This document shows positions 49,044-59,045 of a DNA stretch of 64,000 nt, one piece after another; position 1 is the stretch's first letter, and the number at the start of each line of letters is the position of its first letter. Below the pieces are notes generated by a model that worked only from the letters and a program-made list of their open reading frames with translations, was not told the DNA's origin and ran no database searches. The DNA comes from Microbacterium sp. LWO14-1.2 (GTDB lineage Bacteria > Actinomycetota > Actinomycetes > Actinomycetales > Microbacteriaceae), in contig NZ_CP151633.1 in assembly GCF_038397715.1 (NCBI RefSeq), positions 1 through 64,000 on the forward strand, read 5' to 3'. The translations under genes and the position numbers were made by a program.

Positions 49044-51518
49044 TCACATCGACGAGTACGCCACGATGCCCCGGCGTACCCCGTCGAGCGCGGCCCGCGC
49101 GTTCCGTGCGAGAGTCCCGTCTTCGGCGACGATCGACAGCTGGTCGAGCAGATCGATCGTCTGCTTCGCCCAGCGGACGAAGTCGCCGGCGGCCATGTCG
49201 GCGTCGATCAGGACCCGATCGAGACTGCCTCCGCGCGCCCAGGTGTGCATGGCGCCGGCGAGACCCGCGGCGAGCGGCTCGGTCCCGGGCAGGTGGTGGT
49301 CCTTCTCGAGGTCGTCCAGCTCGGCCCACAGCGTCGTCGTGCGGTCGTATGCGGAGCGGAAGGCTCCGCGTGGGAGCCCGCGCTCGCCCGAGTTCGCCTC
49401 GTCGCGGCGCGGTTCGTACACGAGACAGCAGGCCATCGCCGCGAGAGACGGAGCGTCGAGCCCCGTCCACAGGCCCTGGCGGAGGGATTCGGCGATGAGC
49501 AGATCGCGCTCTCCGTAGATGCGCCGCATGGTGCGTCCGGCATCCGTCAGTCGTGTCTCTCCGTCTTCACGACGGAGGTAGTCGAGCGTCTCGAGGACCT
49601 CGCTGACCCTGTCGAAGACGCGCGCCACCGTGCCCGTCCGATTCTCGATCTGTCGTCGCGTGCGGTCGGTCTCGCGCTTGAGCTTCCAGTACCGCTCGGC
49701 CCAGCGCGCGTGCTTCTCGCGGTCGGGGCACCGGTGGCATCCGTGCCGCTGCATCCGCGTGCGCAGGGACTGGATCTGCTTCATCCGCTTCTCGCGCGCC
49801 ACTCGGGGCGAGTTGGAGTCCTGCCGGTTCTTCTTCTCGAGGTCGCTCAGCTCCCGGCGCATCGCGGCGTACTCCATGAAGTCGCCGTGGTCGCAGACCA
49901 TCGCCGAGCGATACCCCTCGAGGGACTCGTCCGCCTCGCGGACCTTCCGCGCGAGACCCACCACGGCTCGGTCCGCCTGGAACTGGGCGAACGAGGACTC
50001 GAGGACCTCGCGCGCACGGTCGCGGCCGAAGAGATCGATGAGGTTCACGGCCATGTTGTACGTCGGACGGAAGCTGGAGTTCAGCGGGTAGGTCCGTCGG
50101 GACGCGAGCGCCGCGACCGCCTGCGGGTCCATCCCCTCGGTCCACTGGACGACCGCATGGCCCTCTACGTCGATGCCGCGCCGTCCCGCCCGGCCCGTGA
50201 GCTGGGTGTACTCCCCCGACGTGATCGCGACCCGCGCCTCGCCGTTGAACTTCTCCATCTTCTCGAGGACGACGGTGCGCGCAGGCATATTGATGCCGAG
50301 CGCCAGCGTCTCGGTCGCGAAGACGGCCTTCACCAGCTTGCGCTGGAAGAGCTCCTCGACGACCTCCTTGAACGCGGGCAGCAGACCCGCATGGTGGGCT
50401 GCCACTCCCCGCTCCAGGTTGTCGAGCCACTCCCAGTACCCGAGGACGCCGAGGTCCTCCTCCTGCAGCGTGCGCGTGCGCTCCTCGACGATCGAGCGGA
50501 TCTCCGCGCGCTCCTCGGTGGAGGTCAGCCGGAGTCCTGACCGGCGCACCTGCTGGACGGCCGCGTCGCATCCCACCCGGCTGAAGATGAAGAAGATCGC
50601 CGGAAGGAGGTTCGACCGTTCGAGCAGTCGCACGACATCCGGACGATCCATGCGCTCGATGCGACGGACGTTCGACGAGCGCACCGGACGCCGCCCGCCG
50701 CGCGGCGGGCGCTGAGCCTGCCTGCCGGCGTGACGGTTGCTCCGATAGGTCTGCGCTTCGCGATTCTGCTCGTAGTGCGATCCTGTGAAGGAGCGGATGC
50801 GCATCAGTTCCTGGTTCACCTGCGCTGTCGCGAGGCCGGCCCGATCGTCGAAGAGCGGGAGCAGGTCGTCGCGGACGAGCACGTGCTGCTCGAGCGGGAC
50901 GGGTCGGATCTCCGAGACGATCACCTCGGTGTCGCCGCGCACGGTGTCGAGCCAGTCGCCGAACTCCTCGGCGTTCGACACGGTCGCGCTGAGCGACACC
51001 AGCCGCACCTGCGACGGCAGGTGGATGATGACCTCTTCCCAGACAGCGCCGCGGAAGCGGTCGGCCAGATAGTGCACCTCGTCCATGACGACGTAGCGGA
51101 GATCGCGCAGAGCCGCGGAATCCGCGTAGATCATGTTGCGCAGCACCTCGGTCGTCATCACGACGATCCGGGCGTTGCCGTTGATGTTGGTGTCGCCCGT
51201 CAGCAGACCCACCTCGTCGGGGCCGTAGACCTCGACGAGCTCCCGGAACTTCTGGTTCGACAGCGCTTTCATCGGCGTCGTGTAGAACGCCTTGTCGCGC
51301 GTGGTCTGCATGGCCAGGTGGATCGCGAACTCGCCGACGATCGTCTTGCCCGCCCCCGTCGGAGCGGCGACCAGCACGCTGTGGCCGCGCTCCAGCGCGT
51401 GGCAGCCCTCGATCTGGAAGGGGTCGAGATCGAAGCGCTGACGAGCGGCGAACGCCGCCGTCTGCGGATGGCCGGCAGCCTCGCGCGCGGCGGCGAAGCG
51501 CTCGGAAGGCGAGCTCAT
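49044..51518 (-). CDS. helY: Superfamily 2 helicase HelY (Ski2/Mtr4-like)
   Basis: An 824-residue RNA/DNA helicase. Motifs are Walker A APTGAGKT (about 52-59), DEVH (about 147-150), SATVSN, a helicase C domain with GINMPARTVV and QLTGRAGRRG, and a C-terminal DSHCT-type domain. It has a basic insert (RNRHAGRQAQRPPRGGRRP-like, about 270-290). It starts in an ATGA overlap with tatC, as is typical for actinobacteria. Confidence 0.93.
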   Translation of the reverse strand: MSSPSERFAAAREAAGHPQTAAFAARQRFDLDPFQIEGCHALERGHSVLVAAPTGAGKTIVGEFAIHLAMQTTRDKAFYTTPMKALSNQKFRELVEVYGPDEVGLLTGDTNINGNARIVVMTTEVLRNMIYADSAALRDLRYVVMDEVHYLADRFRGAVWEEVIIHLPSQVRLVSLSATVSNAEEFGDWLDTVRGDTEVIVSEIRPVPLEQHVLVRDDLLPLFDDRAGLATAQVNQELMRIRSFTGSHYEQNREAQTYRSNRHAGRQAQRPPRGGRRPVRSSNVRRIERMDRPDVVRLLERSNLLPAIFFIFSRVGCDAAVQQVRRSGLRLTSTEERAEIRSIVEERTRTLQEEDLGVLGYWEWLDNLERGVAAHHAGLLPAFKEVVEELFQRKLVKAVFATETLALGINMPARTVVLEKMEKFNGEARVAITSGEYTQLTGRAGRRGIDVEGHAVVQWTEGMDPQAVAALASRRTYPLNSSFRPTYNMAVNLIDLFGRDRAREVLESSFAQFQADRAVVGLARKVREADESLEGYRSAMVCDHGDFMEYAAMRRELSDLEKKNRQDSNSPRVAREKRMKQIQSLRTRMQRHGCHRCPDREKHARWAERYWKLKRETDRTRRQIENRTGTVARVFDRVSEVLETLDYLRREDGETRLTDAGRTMRRIYGERDLLIAESLRQGLWTGLDAPSLAAMACCLVYEPRRDEANSGERGLPRGAFRSAYDRTTTLWAELDDLEKDHHLPGTEPLAAGLAGAMHTWARGGSLDRVLIDADMAAGDFVRWAKQTIDLLDQLSIVAEDGTLARNARAALDGVRRGIVAYSSM

Positions 51519-52324
51519 GCGGTGGCCGGGTCGATGCCGGCTGCTCTCGCGAGCTTGCGCTTGCGTCGATCGAACAGCATGGAGATGAACGTCGCGGCGA
51601 AGTAGAGAACGATCATGGACGCCATCAGCAGGAGCATCGAGAACACGTCGGCGGGTGGAGTCGTCACGGCCGCGAAGATGGTGCACACGAGCACGGCGAC
51701 CCGCCACCCTTTGAGGATCTCGCGACCCGAGATGACACCGGCGAGGTTCAGCGCCACGAGGAAGACCGGCAGGACGAAAGCGATGCCGACGACGAGCAGG
51801 AACTTGAAGACGAAGTCGTAGTAACCGGAGTAGTCATAGAACTGGGCCATGCCGGTGGGGACGAACGACGCCATGATCTCGATGACGTGGGGCAGGACGA
51901 AGAATGCGACCGTGCACCCGCCGAAGAAGAGAGGGATCGCGGCACCCAGGAAGCCCCAGGTGTACTGGGTCTCCTTCTTGGTCAGGCCGGGCATGACGAA
52001 AGCCCAGACCTGCCAGAGCCAGACCGGGGCCGAGATCAGAAGGCCGATCGCGAAGGCGATCCGCATGCGCAGATCGAAGCCGCTCGTGACGGTCGTGAAG
52101 TTGAGGCCGGTGTATTCACGGCCCGCCTCTGCCGCGATCGACCGGATGGGTATGGACAGCAGATCGATGATCGGTCCGGTCACGATGAAGGCCACGATCA
52201 TACCGACCACGAGCGCGGCCGCAGCGATGACGAGGCGCTTGCGCAATTCGATCAGGTGCGCGCCCAGAGACATCCGCCTATCGCGACCCGGAGTCTCCTG
52301 ATCGGCGGATTCGAGTGCCGACAC
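51515..52324 (-). CDS. tatC: Twin-arginine translocase subunit TatC
   Basis: A 269-residue protein with six membrane helices. Conserved features are HLIELRKRL (about 23-31), FVMPGLTKKE and PPADVFSMLLL. It recognises Tat signal peptides with TatB-like partners. The GTG at 52324 starts 3 nt after tatA. It overlaps helY by 4 nt. Confidence 0.95.
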   Translation of the reverse strand: MSALESADQETPGRDRRMSLGAHLIELRKRLVIAAAALVVGMIVAFIVTGPIIDLLSIPIRSIAAEAGREYTGLNFTTVTSGFDLRMRIAFAIGLLISAPVWLWQVWAFVMPGLTKKETQYTWGFLGAAIPLFFGGCTVAFFVLPHVIEIMASFVPTGMAQFYDYSGYYDFVFKFLLVVGIAFVLPVFLVALNLAGVISGREILKGWRVAVLVCTIFAAVTTPPADVFSMLLLMASMIVLYFAATFISMLFDRRKRKLARAAGIDPATA

Positions 52325-52327
52325 GAC

Positions 52328-52591
52328 CTACGCGGATCGAGGAGGCTGACCCGGGTCCGCTTCGCGGATCACCGTGTTCTCCGTCACCGATGTCTTCGGA
52401 GCAGGAGCGGCGGTTGCCGCAGGCTCCGATGCGTCATCGGCGTCGTCGCTCTTCATCGCCTTCATCTCGCCCTTGAACACACGGGCCGACTGCCCGAGGC
52501 TCTTGGCGAGCGCCGGCAACTTCGCCGCGCCGAAAAGCAGCAGGATGACGGCGAGGATGATCAGCAGATGTGGCCAACCGAAAGCGCCCAT
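52328..52591 (-). CDS. tatA: Twin-arginine translocase subunit TatA
   Basis: An 87-residue protein with an N-terminal helix (GWPHLLIILAVILLLFGAAK), an amphipathic helix (LPALAKSLGQSARVFKGE) and an acidic, disordered tail. It forms the Tat pore. The gene lies just upstream of tatC on the same strand. Confidence 0.95.
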   Translation of the reverse strand: MGAFGWPHLLIILAVILLLFGAAKLPALAKSLGQSARVFKGEMKAMKSDDADDASEPAATAAPAPKTSVTENTVIREADPGQPPRSA

Positions 52592-52617
52592 GATTCTCCT
52601 TCGTCGTTTTCCCCAGT

Positions 52618-53607
52618 CTAACCGGCGTCAGGGCGATCCGGGTGGCCATACAGCGCGAGTCCGGCCGCAGCCCATTCCCGGGCGGCAGCGCGGGCGATGC
52701 CGGGCTCGATGACCTCCATCACCCCGCCGAATCGGGCGGCGAGGCGTTTGACGCCGCGTGGGTCGGCGAGATGCAGCCGGGCCGTGACCACGCCGTCCTT
52801 CGCCTCGACCTCGTCTCCGGTGAGGAACCCGCGCAGCAGCGGGGCGATTCTCTCGGGGATACGCACCCGCACTTCGCCCTCGTCCTCGGCTGCCGCGAAC
52901 GCCTCGGGGACGTGATCGCCGGCATGCGTGATCGGGATGTCGGTGAGGCGTGCGTCACTGACGCGGTCGAGGTGGAACGTCCGCATCGCCTTGCGCATGT
53001 GGCACCAGCCCTGCAGGTACCACTGGGCGTTGGTGATCAGCACCTGCACGGGATCCACGGTGCGGGTCGTCGGGGCGGCATCGGGCGCCTGATAGGTGAA
53101 CGAGACGGCGACGCCGTCGCGGACGCCCTGGGAGACGACGCGGCGGACCTCGTCGACGGCGCTGGGGGCGACGACGACCTCTGCGGGGGCGTCCGCGGCA
53201 CCGCGCGAGAGCTTCGAGATCAGGCCGCTCACGAGACCGGAGTCCGACACGGCCGGAACTGCGGCGACCATCTGCAGACCGGCGAGCAGGGCTGCGGCCT
53301 CGCGAGCCGTGAATCGCGGCACGCGGCGCAGCGCGACGTCGTTCGTGATCTCGATGACGTCCTCCTCGTCGAGCAGGTCCCAGTTGATGTCGAACATCTC
53401 CTGCGGCTGCTGCCAGTAGCCCGAGTCGCCAGGAAGGCCGATGACCGTGAGCTTCTCGACCATCTGGCGCATCTCGTTCGGAGTGACGCCGAACTCCGCC
53501 GCCGCCTCCTGCAGCGAGACCTGACCGTGCTCGAGCAGATACGGGACGAGGGTCAGATACACCCGCACGCGGTCGGCGGCGAGCAGCGGCTTCGCCTGCG
53601 CGCTCAT
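52618..53607 (-). CDS. pafC: WYL-domain regulator PafC
   Basis: A 329-residue protein with an N-terminal winged helix (about 12-75: LLEHGQVSLQEAAAEFGVTPNEMRQMVEKL), a WYL domain (about 150-220, QWYLQGWCHMRKAMRTFHLDRV) and a C-terminal WCX domain. PafBC together activate DNA-damage genes independently of LexA/RecA in actinobacteria. It overlaps pafB by 4 nt. Confidence 0.92.
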   Translation of the reverse strand: MSAQAKPLLAADRVRVYLTLVPYLLEHGQVSLQEAAAEFGVTPNEMRQMVEKLTVIGLPGDSGYWQQPQEMFDINWDLLDEEDVIEITNDVALRRVPRFTAREAAALLAGLQMVAAVPAVSDSGLVSGLISKLSRGAADAPAEVVVAPSAVDEVRRVVSQGVRDGVAVSFTYQAPDAAPTTRTVDPVQVLITNAQWYLQGWCHMRKAMRTFHLDRVSDARLTDIPITHAGDHVPEAFAAAEDEGEVRVRIPERIAPLLRGFLTGDEVEAKDGVVTARLHLADPRGVKRLAARFGGVMEVIEPGIARAAAREWAAAGLALYGHPDRPDAG

Positions 53608-54596
53608 CGGCCCTCCTCCGCGTCGGTGTTGGCCTCGATCACTGCGGTCAGCCGCGAGATCACGGCGTCGCGCAGGGGTGCCGGCTCGACCACGCGGACC
53701 TCGGGTCCGTACGAGGCGAGCTCGTCGGCGAGGATGTGCATGTCGACGAACGGCACCCGGATACCCTGAGTGGCCGGTGTGGCGCGGCGTCCGAGCCGCA
53801 GGGACGCCTCCGTCCCCGGCGTCACCTCGAGCAGCGCGGAGTTCTGGGCGGCGACGGCTTCGAGACCGCTGAGGGCCCGCTCCCCCGCGCCGTCACGGAG
53901 CGACGGGTCGAACGAGGCCGCCGTCATCTTCACCTTGCCGACGATCCGACTGAGCAGGAACATCCGATCCTCCTCGATCGCGACATCGATCCCGAAGACG
54001 TGCCAGCGCGCCTCGTAGTCGACCAGAGCGAGCGGACGGATGCTGCGTCGCCGCGGTGCGTCCTCGCCCGGCTTCAGATACTCGAACACGACGACCCGGC
54101 TCTTCTCGATCGCTTCCTGAAGCACGGGGAACGCCTCGTCGCGGGCGGTGATGCGCGGTGCGAAGCCGATGATCGGCTCGTCGCCGTCGATCCCCAATGC
54201 GCGGATCTTGCGGACACCGGCCTGCGCGTCGCCGGATGCCGATTCCGCGCTCCAGACGCTGCCCGCGAGTCGCAGCACGGCCAGCTCGGCCGGCGTGAAC
54301 TCGATATCGCCGGGGAGGTCGTACTCGGCCTGCGGGATCCGGTAACGGGCCTCGCGGAGGTCGTTCGGGTCGGACTGGTCTCCCAGCGTCTCGACGGGTA
54401 CGCCGAGAGTGCGGAGCTCGTCCTTGTCGCGCTCGAACATCTTCTCGAGAGCGTCCGAGCGCGCACCGGCATCCGCACGCTGACGGTACCCGGAGACGTT
54501 GTCGAGGATCTGCTGCTTGGTGAGCCCGATCTCCGTGGCCATGAGCGCCACGACGAGGTTCGTCAGGCGCTCCTCCGCGGGAATACGGGCCGCCAT
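53604..54596 (-). CDS. pafB: WYL-domain regulator PafB
   Basis: A 330-residue partner of PafC. The N-terminal winged helix (ERLTNLVVALMATEIGLTKQQILDNVSGYR) is followed by a WYL domain (ARWHVFGIDVAIEEDRMFLLSRI) and a C-terminal WCX domain. ATG 54596 overlaps the stop of the FKBP gene by one base (TGATG); GTG 54599 is adjacent. No proteasome genes are next to it. Confidence 0.92.
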   Translation of the reverse strand: MAARIPAEERLTNLVVALMATEIGLTKQQILDNVSGYRQRADAGARSDALEKMFERDKDELRTLGVPVETLGDQSDPNDLREARYRIPQAEYDLPGDIEFTPAELAVLRLAGSVWSAESASGDAQAGVRKIRALGIDGDEPIIGFAPRITARDEAFPVLQEAIEKSRVVVFEYLKPGEDAPRRRSIRPLALVDYEARWHVFGIDVAIEEDRMFLLSRIVGKVKMTAASFDPSLRDGAGERALSGLEAVAAQNSALLEVTPGTEASLRLGRRATPATQGIRVPFVDMHILADELASYGPEVRVVEPAPLRDAVISRLTAVIEANTDAEEGR

Positions 54597-55510
54597 CACT
54601 GCTCCGGGGTCGGGACGATCCCCAGGATGTCGACGACGATCGCCGTCGCCTTGTTGCCGTCGGCCTCCGGGACGACGACCAGCAGCTGGGAGCCGACCGT
54701 GGCCCCGACGAGCTCGTTGGCCGCCGGGCCGATGTTCGGCTCGGAACCCCACGTGCTGGTCGCGACCTTCTTGTCGTCCCAACCGACGGCGGTCAGGTTC
54801 GTGATGATCGTCTGCCCCTTCTCGACGACCGCGCCGTCACCCTTGATGAGGGTCTGCGTGACCGACTTCTTCGGGGCCGGGCTGTCGGGCACGATCACGC
54901 CGGGCGTGCCGTCCGGTGCCCGGACGACGGTGGGCATGCCCTGCGCGTCGTTGAACTGGGGAGCGCCCTCAGCGCGCGCGAGCGACACGTCGAGCACGTC
55001 GATCACGGCGACCACGTTCTCGTCGTCGTCGAGCCCGAAGGCCTCGACGTTCGCCTGGCCGAAGTCATCGGGCGTCAGGACGGCGACGACCCGGCTTCCG
55101 CCGGTGGCGCACTCGAGCGCCTTCTCGAGCCCAGCGGACTTCTGCGACCAGTACGCGATGCTGTGCACGCGGCTCAGGTCGTCGTTGTACTCGGTCTCGT
55201 AGAGAGGCTTGCCGCTGTTCCCGGCGAAGAACGTCAGGTCGAGCACGAACGGCTGCGACGTCGACGTCAGTGTGCGCCCGTCTCCGACGACGGCATCGGC
55301 GTAGGACGTCTTGGAGGCCTTCACCGGACCGAACACCTCGACGTCGGGCTTCGCGCCGAGCTCACCGTCGACGGTGACGGAGTCGAGGATCGCACTGGAG
55401 TCCGCTGCACGATCGCAGGTCTCCCCCGCGAACGACGGGGCGGACGCGCACCCGGTCAGAGCGAGGGCGGCGAGGCTGAGGGTGGCCAGAACGGCGGACG
55501 TTTTACGCAC
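54596..55510 (-). CDS. FKBP-type peptidyl-prolyl isomerase lipoprotein
   Basis: A 304-residue lipoprotein with lipobox LTGC (Cys21) and two FKBP-like halves. The first (about 40-175) is divergent; the second (about 195-304) has KGDGAVVEKGQTIITNLTAVGWDDKK, GATVGSQLLVVVP and a C-terminal DILGI. It likely helps fold exported proteins. The GTG start at 55510 is used. It lies upstream of pafBC on the same strand. Confidence 0.85.
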   Translation of the reverse strand: MRKTSAVLATLSLAALALTGCASAPSFAGETCDRAADSSAILDSVTVDGELGAKPDVEVFGPVKASKTSYADAVVGDGRTLTSTSQPFVLDLTFFAGNSGKPLYETEYNDDLSRVHSIAYWSQKSAGLEKALECATGGSRVVAVLTPDDFGQANVEAFGLDDDENVVAVIDVLDVSLARAEGAPQFNDAQGMPTVVRAPDGTPGVIVPDSPAPKKSVTQTLIKGDGAVVEKGQTIITNLTAVGWDDKKVATSTWGSEPNIGPAANELVGATVGSQLLVVVPEADGNKATAIVVDILGIVPTPEQ

Positions 55511-55520
55511 GCGCTCCAGT

Positions 55521-56540
55521 CTATTCCGTCGGGGGCTCCGATTCGCGCGATGCAGCGGCGAGACGCGCGCCCTCCGCAGCCTTGGCCGCCTCCCTCGCGC
55601 GCTTGCGCAGATTCTTGTCGGTGATCTCGCGGTCGCCCACGGCCCCGGGAGTCCAGAGCTCGACGTCGTCGTCGCCGTAGCTGCTCTTCGAAGCGCGGCG
55701 CTTCACCGACGGGGCGACCGCTCCGGGAGCGAGCCGGCGAGCGGTGAGAAGGAAACCGGTGTGCGCGACCATGCGGTGGTCCGGGCGCACGGCGAGGCCC
55801 TCGACGTGCCAGCCGCGGACCATCGTCTCCGAGGCGTCGGGGTCGGTGAACAGACCGGTGCCGCGGATGTACTCGGCGACGCGGGAGAGCTGTGTGGCTG
55901 TGGCGACGTAGCACAGCACCACGCCTCCGGGAGTCAGGGCGTCGGCGACGACGTCCATGCACTCCCACGGCGCGAGCATGTCGAGCACCACGCGATCGAC
56001 GGTTCCCGGCTCGAACTCCGCGGGCAGCGCCTCGGCGAGGTCGCCGACGACCACGCTCCACGTCGACGGGGTCTCGCCGAAGAAGGTCTCCACATTGCCC
56101 CGCGCGACCTCGGCGAAGTCGTCGCGGCGTTCGAACGACACGAGGCGGCCCGCCGGGCCGATCGCGCGCAGCAGCGACAGCGACAGCGCGCCGGAGCCGA
56201 CGCCGGCCTCGACGACCACGGCTCCGGGGAACACGTCGGCCTGCATGACGATCTGCGCGGCATCCTTCGGGTACACGATCGCCGCGCCGCGGGGCATCGA
56301 CATCGCGAAGTCGCGGAGCAGCGGGCGCAGGGCGAGGTACTCGTGGCCGGAGCTGTTCGAAACGACCGAGCCGTCCGGCAGTCCGATGAGGTCGCGGTGG
56401 CGCAGCACCCCGTGGTGCGTGTGCAGCTCGCCGTCCTCTCGGAGCGTGACCGTGTGCAGACGGCCCTTCGGACCTGTGAGCTGGACCCTGTCGCCCTCGC
56501 GGAACGGTCCACTGGGGCGGTGGGCGGTGGCCTGGCTCAT
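55521..56540 (-). CDS. trmI: tRNA (adenine-58-N1)-methyltransferase TrmI
   Basis: A 339-residue enzyme. The N-terminal domain (about 10-75) is followed by the Rossmann core with SAM motif EAGVGSGALSLSLLRAIGPAGRLVSFERR (in part, about 111-139) and VVLDMLAPWE. The C-terminal tail is charged. It methylates A58 in tRNA. ATG 56540 overlaps the HAD gene stop by 4 nt. Confidence 0.92.
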   Translation of the reverse strand: MSQATAHRPSGPFREGDRVQLTGPKGRLHTVTLREDGELHTHHGVLRHRDLIGLPDGSVVSNSSGHEYLALRPLLRDFAMSMPRGAAIVYPKDAAQIVMQADVFPGAVVVEAGVGSGALSLSLLRAIGPAGRLVSFERRDDFAEVARGNVETFFGETPSTWSVVVGDLAEALPAEFEPGTVDRVVLDMLAPWECMDVVADALTPGGVVLCYVATATQLSRVAEYIRGTGLFTDPDASETMVRGWHVEGLAVRPDHRMVAHTGFLLTARRLAPGAVAPSVKRRASKSSYGDDDVELWTPGAVGDREITDKNLRKRAREAAKAAEGARLAAASRESEPPTE

Positions 56541-57217
56541 CGGGTGGCTCCTGTCATGGCCTTGCGGTCGAAGAGGTCGACGAGATCCGCGGCGGTGCGA
56601 TCCTGCAGCGTCGGCCACAGCTCGTGCGCGCCGACGTGGTCGAGCGGGACGATGTGCGGCACGCCCAGAGCCACGGCGCCCGCGGCGAGGCCTGCGCGGA
56701 GTCCCGTCGGCGAGTCCTCGATCACGAGCGTGTCGGCGATGTCGACCTCGAGGAGCGACGCGGCGTGCAGGTAGGGCTCCGGGTGCGGCTTGGGGTTCGA
56801 GACGTCGTCGCCGGCGACCACGATGTCGAAGGCGTCGAACTCGATGAGGTCGACCACGCTGAGCGCCATACGGCGCAGGGACATCGTCACGAGACCGGTC
56901 GTGATACCGGCGGACTTCAGGTCGAGGAGCAGCTCGCGGGCACCCGGTCGGAACGGCACGCCCTGCACCCGCAGCGCCTCCTGCACCCCGTCGGTGAGGA
57001 GGGAGATGATCGCGTCGGCCTCCATGTCGACACCCGCGTTCTGCAGGATCACGGCACTGTCGACCAGACCGTTGCCGACGAGCTGCAGAGCCTGCTCGTG
57101 GCTCCAGCTCCCGCCGAAGGATTCGACGAGCGCCGTCTCCGCCGCCATCCAGTACGGCTCGGTGTCGACGAGGGTTCCGTCCATGTCCCAGAGGATCGCG
57201 CGGGGCTGTCTGCTCAC
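56537..57217 (-). CDS. HAD family hydrolase
   Basis: A 226-residue phosphatase-like HAD protein with DMDGTLVDTEP (about 11-21), TMSL, KPHPEPYLHAA and VIEDSPTGLRAGLAAG. It belongs to the beta-phosphoglucomutase-like subgroup; the substrate is unknown. Its coupling to trmI is by ATGA. Confidence 0.9.
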   Translation of the reverse strand: MSRQPRAILWDMDGTLVDTEPYWMAAETALVESFGGSWSHEQALQLVGNGLVDSAVILQNAGVDMEADAIISLLTDGVQEALRVQGVPFRPGARELLLDLKSAGITTGLVTMSLRRMALSVVDLIEFDAFDIVVAGDDVSNPKPHPEPYLHAASLLEVDIADTLVIEDSPTGLRAGLAAGAVALGVPHIVPLDHVGAHELWPTLQDRTAADLVDLFDRKAMTGATR

Positions 57218-57307
57218 CGGTCCATGTTAGCCGTGGCGCCGCCCTCGCCCTGCCGGGTCGGACTAGCCTGGGTAGACATCGATCCGGAACCACGAGGGGA
57301 GATCACG

Positions 57308-58156
57308 ATGGATGTTCTGGGTTCTCGCATCATCATCGCCGCCTTCGATGGCTGGAACGACGCGGGCGAAGCGGCGAGCGGCGCGATCGCCGCACTGCGC
57401 GCGGAGAACGAGTACGACCTCGTGCACTCGATCGACCCCGAGTTGTACTTCGACTACCAGTACACGCGACCGGCCACGAAGACGGATGCCGAGGGGCGCC
57501 GCCAGCTGACCTGGCCGGAGGCCGGGCTGTGGCGTCCGCGCGATCCGGGTCCCGGCCCCGAGCTGTGGATCCTCACCGGCGTCGAGCCCGCCCGCACCTG
57601 GCAGGCGTTCGCCTCGGAATTCATGGACGTCGCACTCCGCGACGACATCACCGGACTCGTCACCCTCGGGGCGATGCTCTCCGACGTGCCGCATACCCGC
57701 CCGATCTCGATCTTCGCGTCCAGCCAGAACGAGCAGGTGCGCGAGGCGCACGGCCTCGAGCGGTCCCTGTACGAGGGGCCCGTCGGCATCCTCAGCGTCT
57801 TCGAGCACTTCGCCGAGACGTCCGGCATCCCCACCGCGAGCCTGTGGGCGAGCGTCCCGCACTACGTGGCGTCGGCGACCCCCTCGCCGAAGGTCACACT
57901 GGCGCTGCTCGACCGCCTGGAGGAGCTGACCGGCGTGGACGTCCCCCGGGACCACCTGCGCACCGAGGCCGCCGCATGGGAGGCGTCGATCGACGCCGCC
58001 GCGGCCGACGACGAGGACATGACCGAGTACATCAGGCAGCTCGAGCGCACGCGAGACACATGGGACTCGCCGGATGCGTCGGGCGACGCGATCGCCCAGG
58101 CGTTCGAGCGCTATCTGAAGCGCAGGGGCGACGGGCCGGCTGACCGCAAGGGCTGA
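57308..58156 (+). CDS. PAC2 family protein
   Basis: A 282-residue PAC2-domain protein (GWNDAGEAASGAI, LTGVEPARTWQAFASEFMD and VGILSVFEHFAETSGIPTASLWASVPHYV in part). Related to proteasome assembly chaperone 2; the bacterial function is unknown. GGGGAG precedes ATG 57308, and TAGCCT (about 57263) may be a -10 box. It is divergent from the HAD gene. Confidence 0.88.
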   Translation: MDVLGSRIIIAAFDGWNDAGEAASGAIAALRAENEYDLVHSIDPELYFDYQYTRPATKTDAEGRRQLTWPEAGLWRPRDPGPGPELWILTGVEPARTWQAFASEFMDVALRDDITGLVTLGAMLSDVPHTRPISIFASSQNEQVREAHGLERSLYEGPVGILSVFEHFAETSGIPTASLWASVPHYVASATPSPKVTLALLDRLEELTGVDVPRDHLRTEAAAWEASIDAAAADDEDMTEYIRQLERTRDTWDSPDASGDAIAQAFERYLKRRGDGPADRKG

Positions 58157-58169
58157 GTCGCCCCGCCGC

Positions 58170-58994
58170 TCAGGCCGGGATGACGCCCAGTCCGAGCAGC
58201 ACCAGGAGCACCGATCCGAGCAGGATGCGGTAGATCACGAAGGGCAGGAAGCTGCGCTTCGAGATGTAGTTCATGAAGAACGCGATCACCGCGAGGGCCA
58301 CGACGAACGCGACGCCGGTCGCCGCGAGCGTGTCGCCGAACGAGAAGAACGAGGGCTGGTCCCAGCTCTTGAACACCTGGTAGAAGCCGCTTCCGAAGAC
58401 CGCCGGGATGGCGAGCAGGAACGCGTAGCGGGCAGCCGCAGCGCGCTCGTACCCGAGGAACAGCCCCATCGTGATCGTGCCGCCGGAGCGCGAGACCCCC
58501 GGGATCAGCGCGAGCGCCTGAGCGAAGCCGTACGCGACGCCGTGCGGGTAGGTCAGGTCGTTCAGCTTGCGACGCTTGGAGCCGACGTAGTCGGCCACTC
58601 CGAGCAGGATGCCGAACACGATGAGCATGACCGCGACGATCCACATCGACCGGAAGACTGTCTCGATCTGATCCTGGAACAGCAGCCCGAGGACGACGAT
58701 GGGGATGCTGCCGATGATGATCATCCAGCCCATGCGCGCATCGGGGTCGCTCTTCGGGGCCTTGCCGATGAGAGATCGGAACCACTGGCGGATGATGCGC
58801 ACGATGTCGCGCCAGAAGAACACCACCACCGCGGCCTCTGTACCGATCTGCGTGATGGCGGTGAACGCGGCGCCCGGGTCCTCCCCGGACGGCAGGAACG
58901 TGCCGAGGATGCGCAGGTGCGCACTCGAGGAGATGGGCAGGAACTCGGTGAGTCCCTGCACGAGGCCGAGGATGAGCGCTTCGAGCAGGTGCAT
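58170..58994 (-). CDS. uppP: Undecaprenyl-diphosphate phosphatase
   Basis: A 274-residue membrane enzyme that recycles the lipid carrier for cell wall synthesis. Motifs are [13 protein letters not shown] (about 17-29) and [20 protein letters not shown] (about 163-182). Eight hydrophobic segments are present. It also confers bacitracin resistance in other species. Confidence 0.94.
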   Translation of the reverse strand: MHLLEALILGLVQGLTEFLPISSSAHLRILGTFLPSGEDPGAAFTAITQIGTEAAVVVFFWRDIVRIIRQWFRSLIGKAPKSDPDARMGWMIIIGSIPIVVLGLLFQDQIETVFRSMWIVAVMLIVFGILLGVADYVGSKRRKLNDLTYPHGVAYGFAQALALIPGVSRSGGTITMGLFLGYERAAAARYAFLLAIPAVFGSGFYQVFKSWDQPSFFSFGDTLAATGVAFVVALAVIAFFMNYISKRSFLPFVIYRILLGSVLLVLLGLGVIPA

Positions 58995-59045
58995 GGAGGA
59001 GCCTTCGGGATGTTCGGGAGCGGCGCGGTCGCGCGGAGGGAGCGC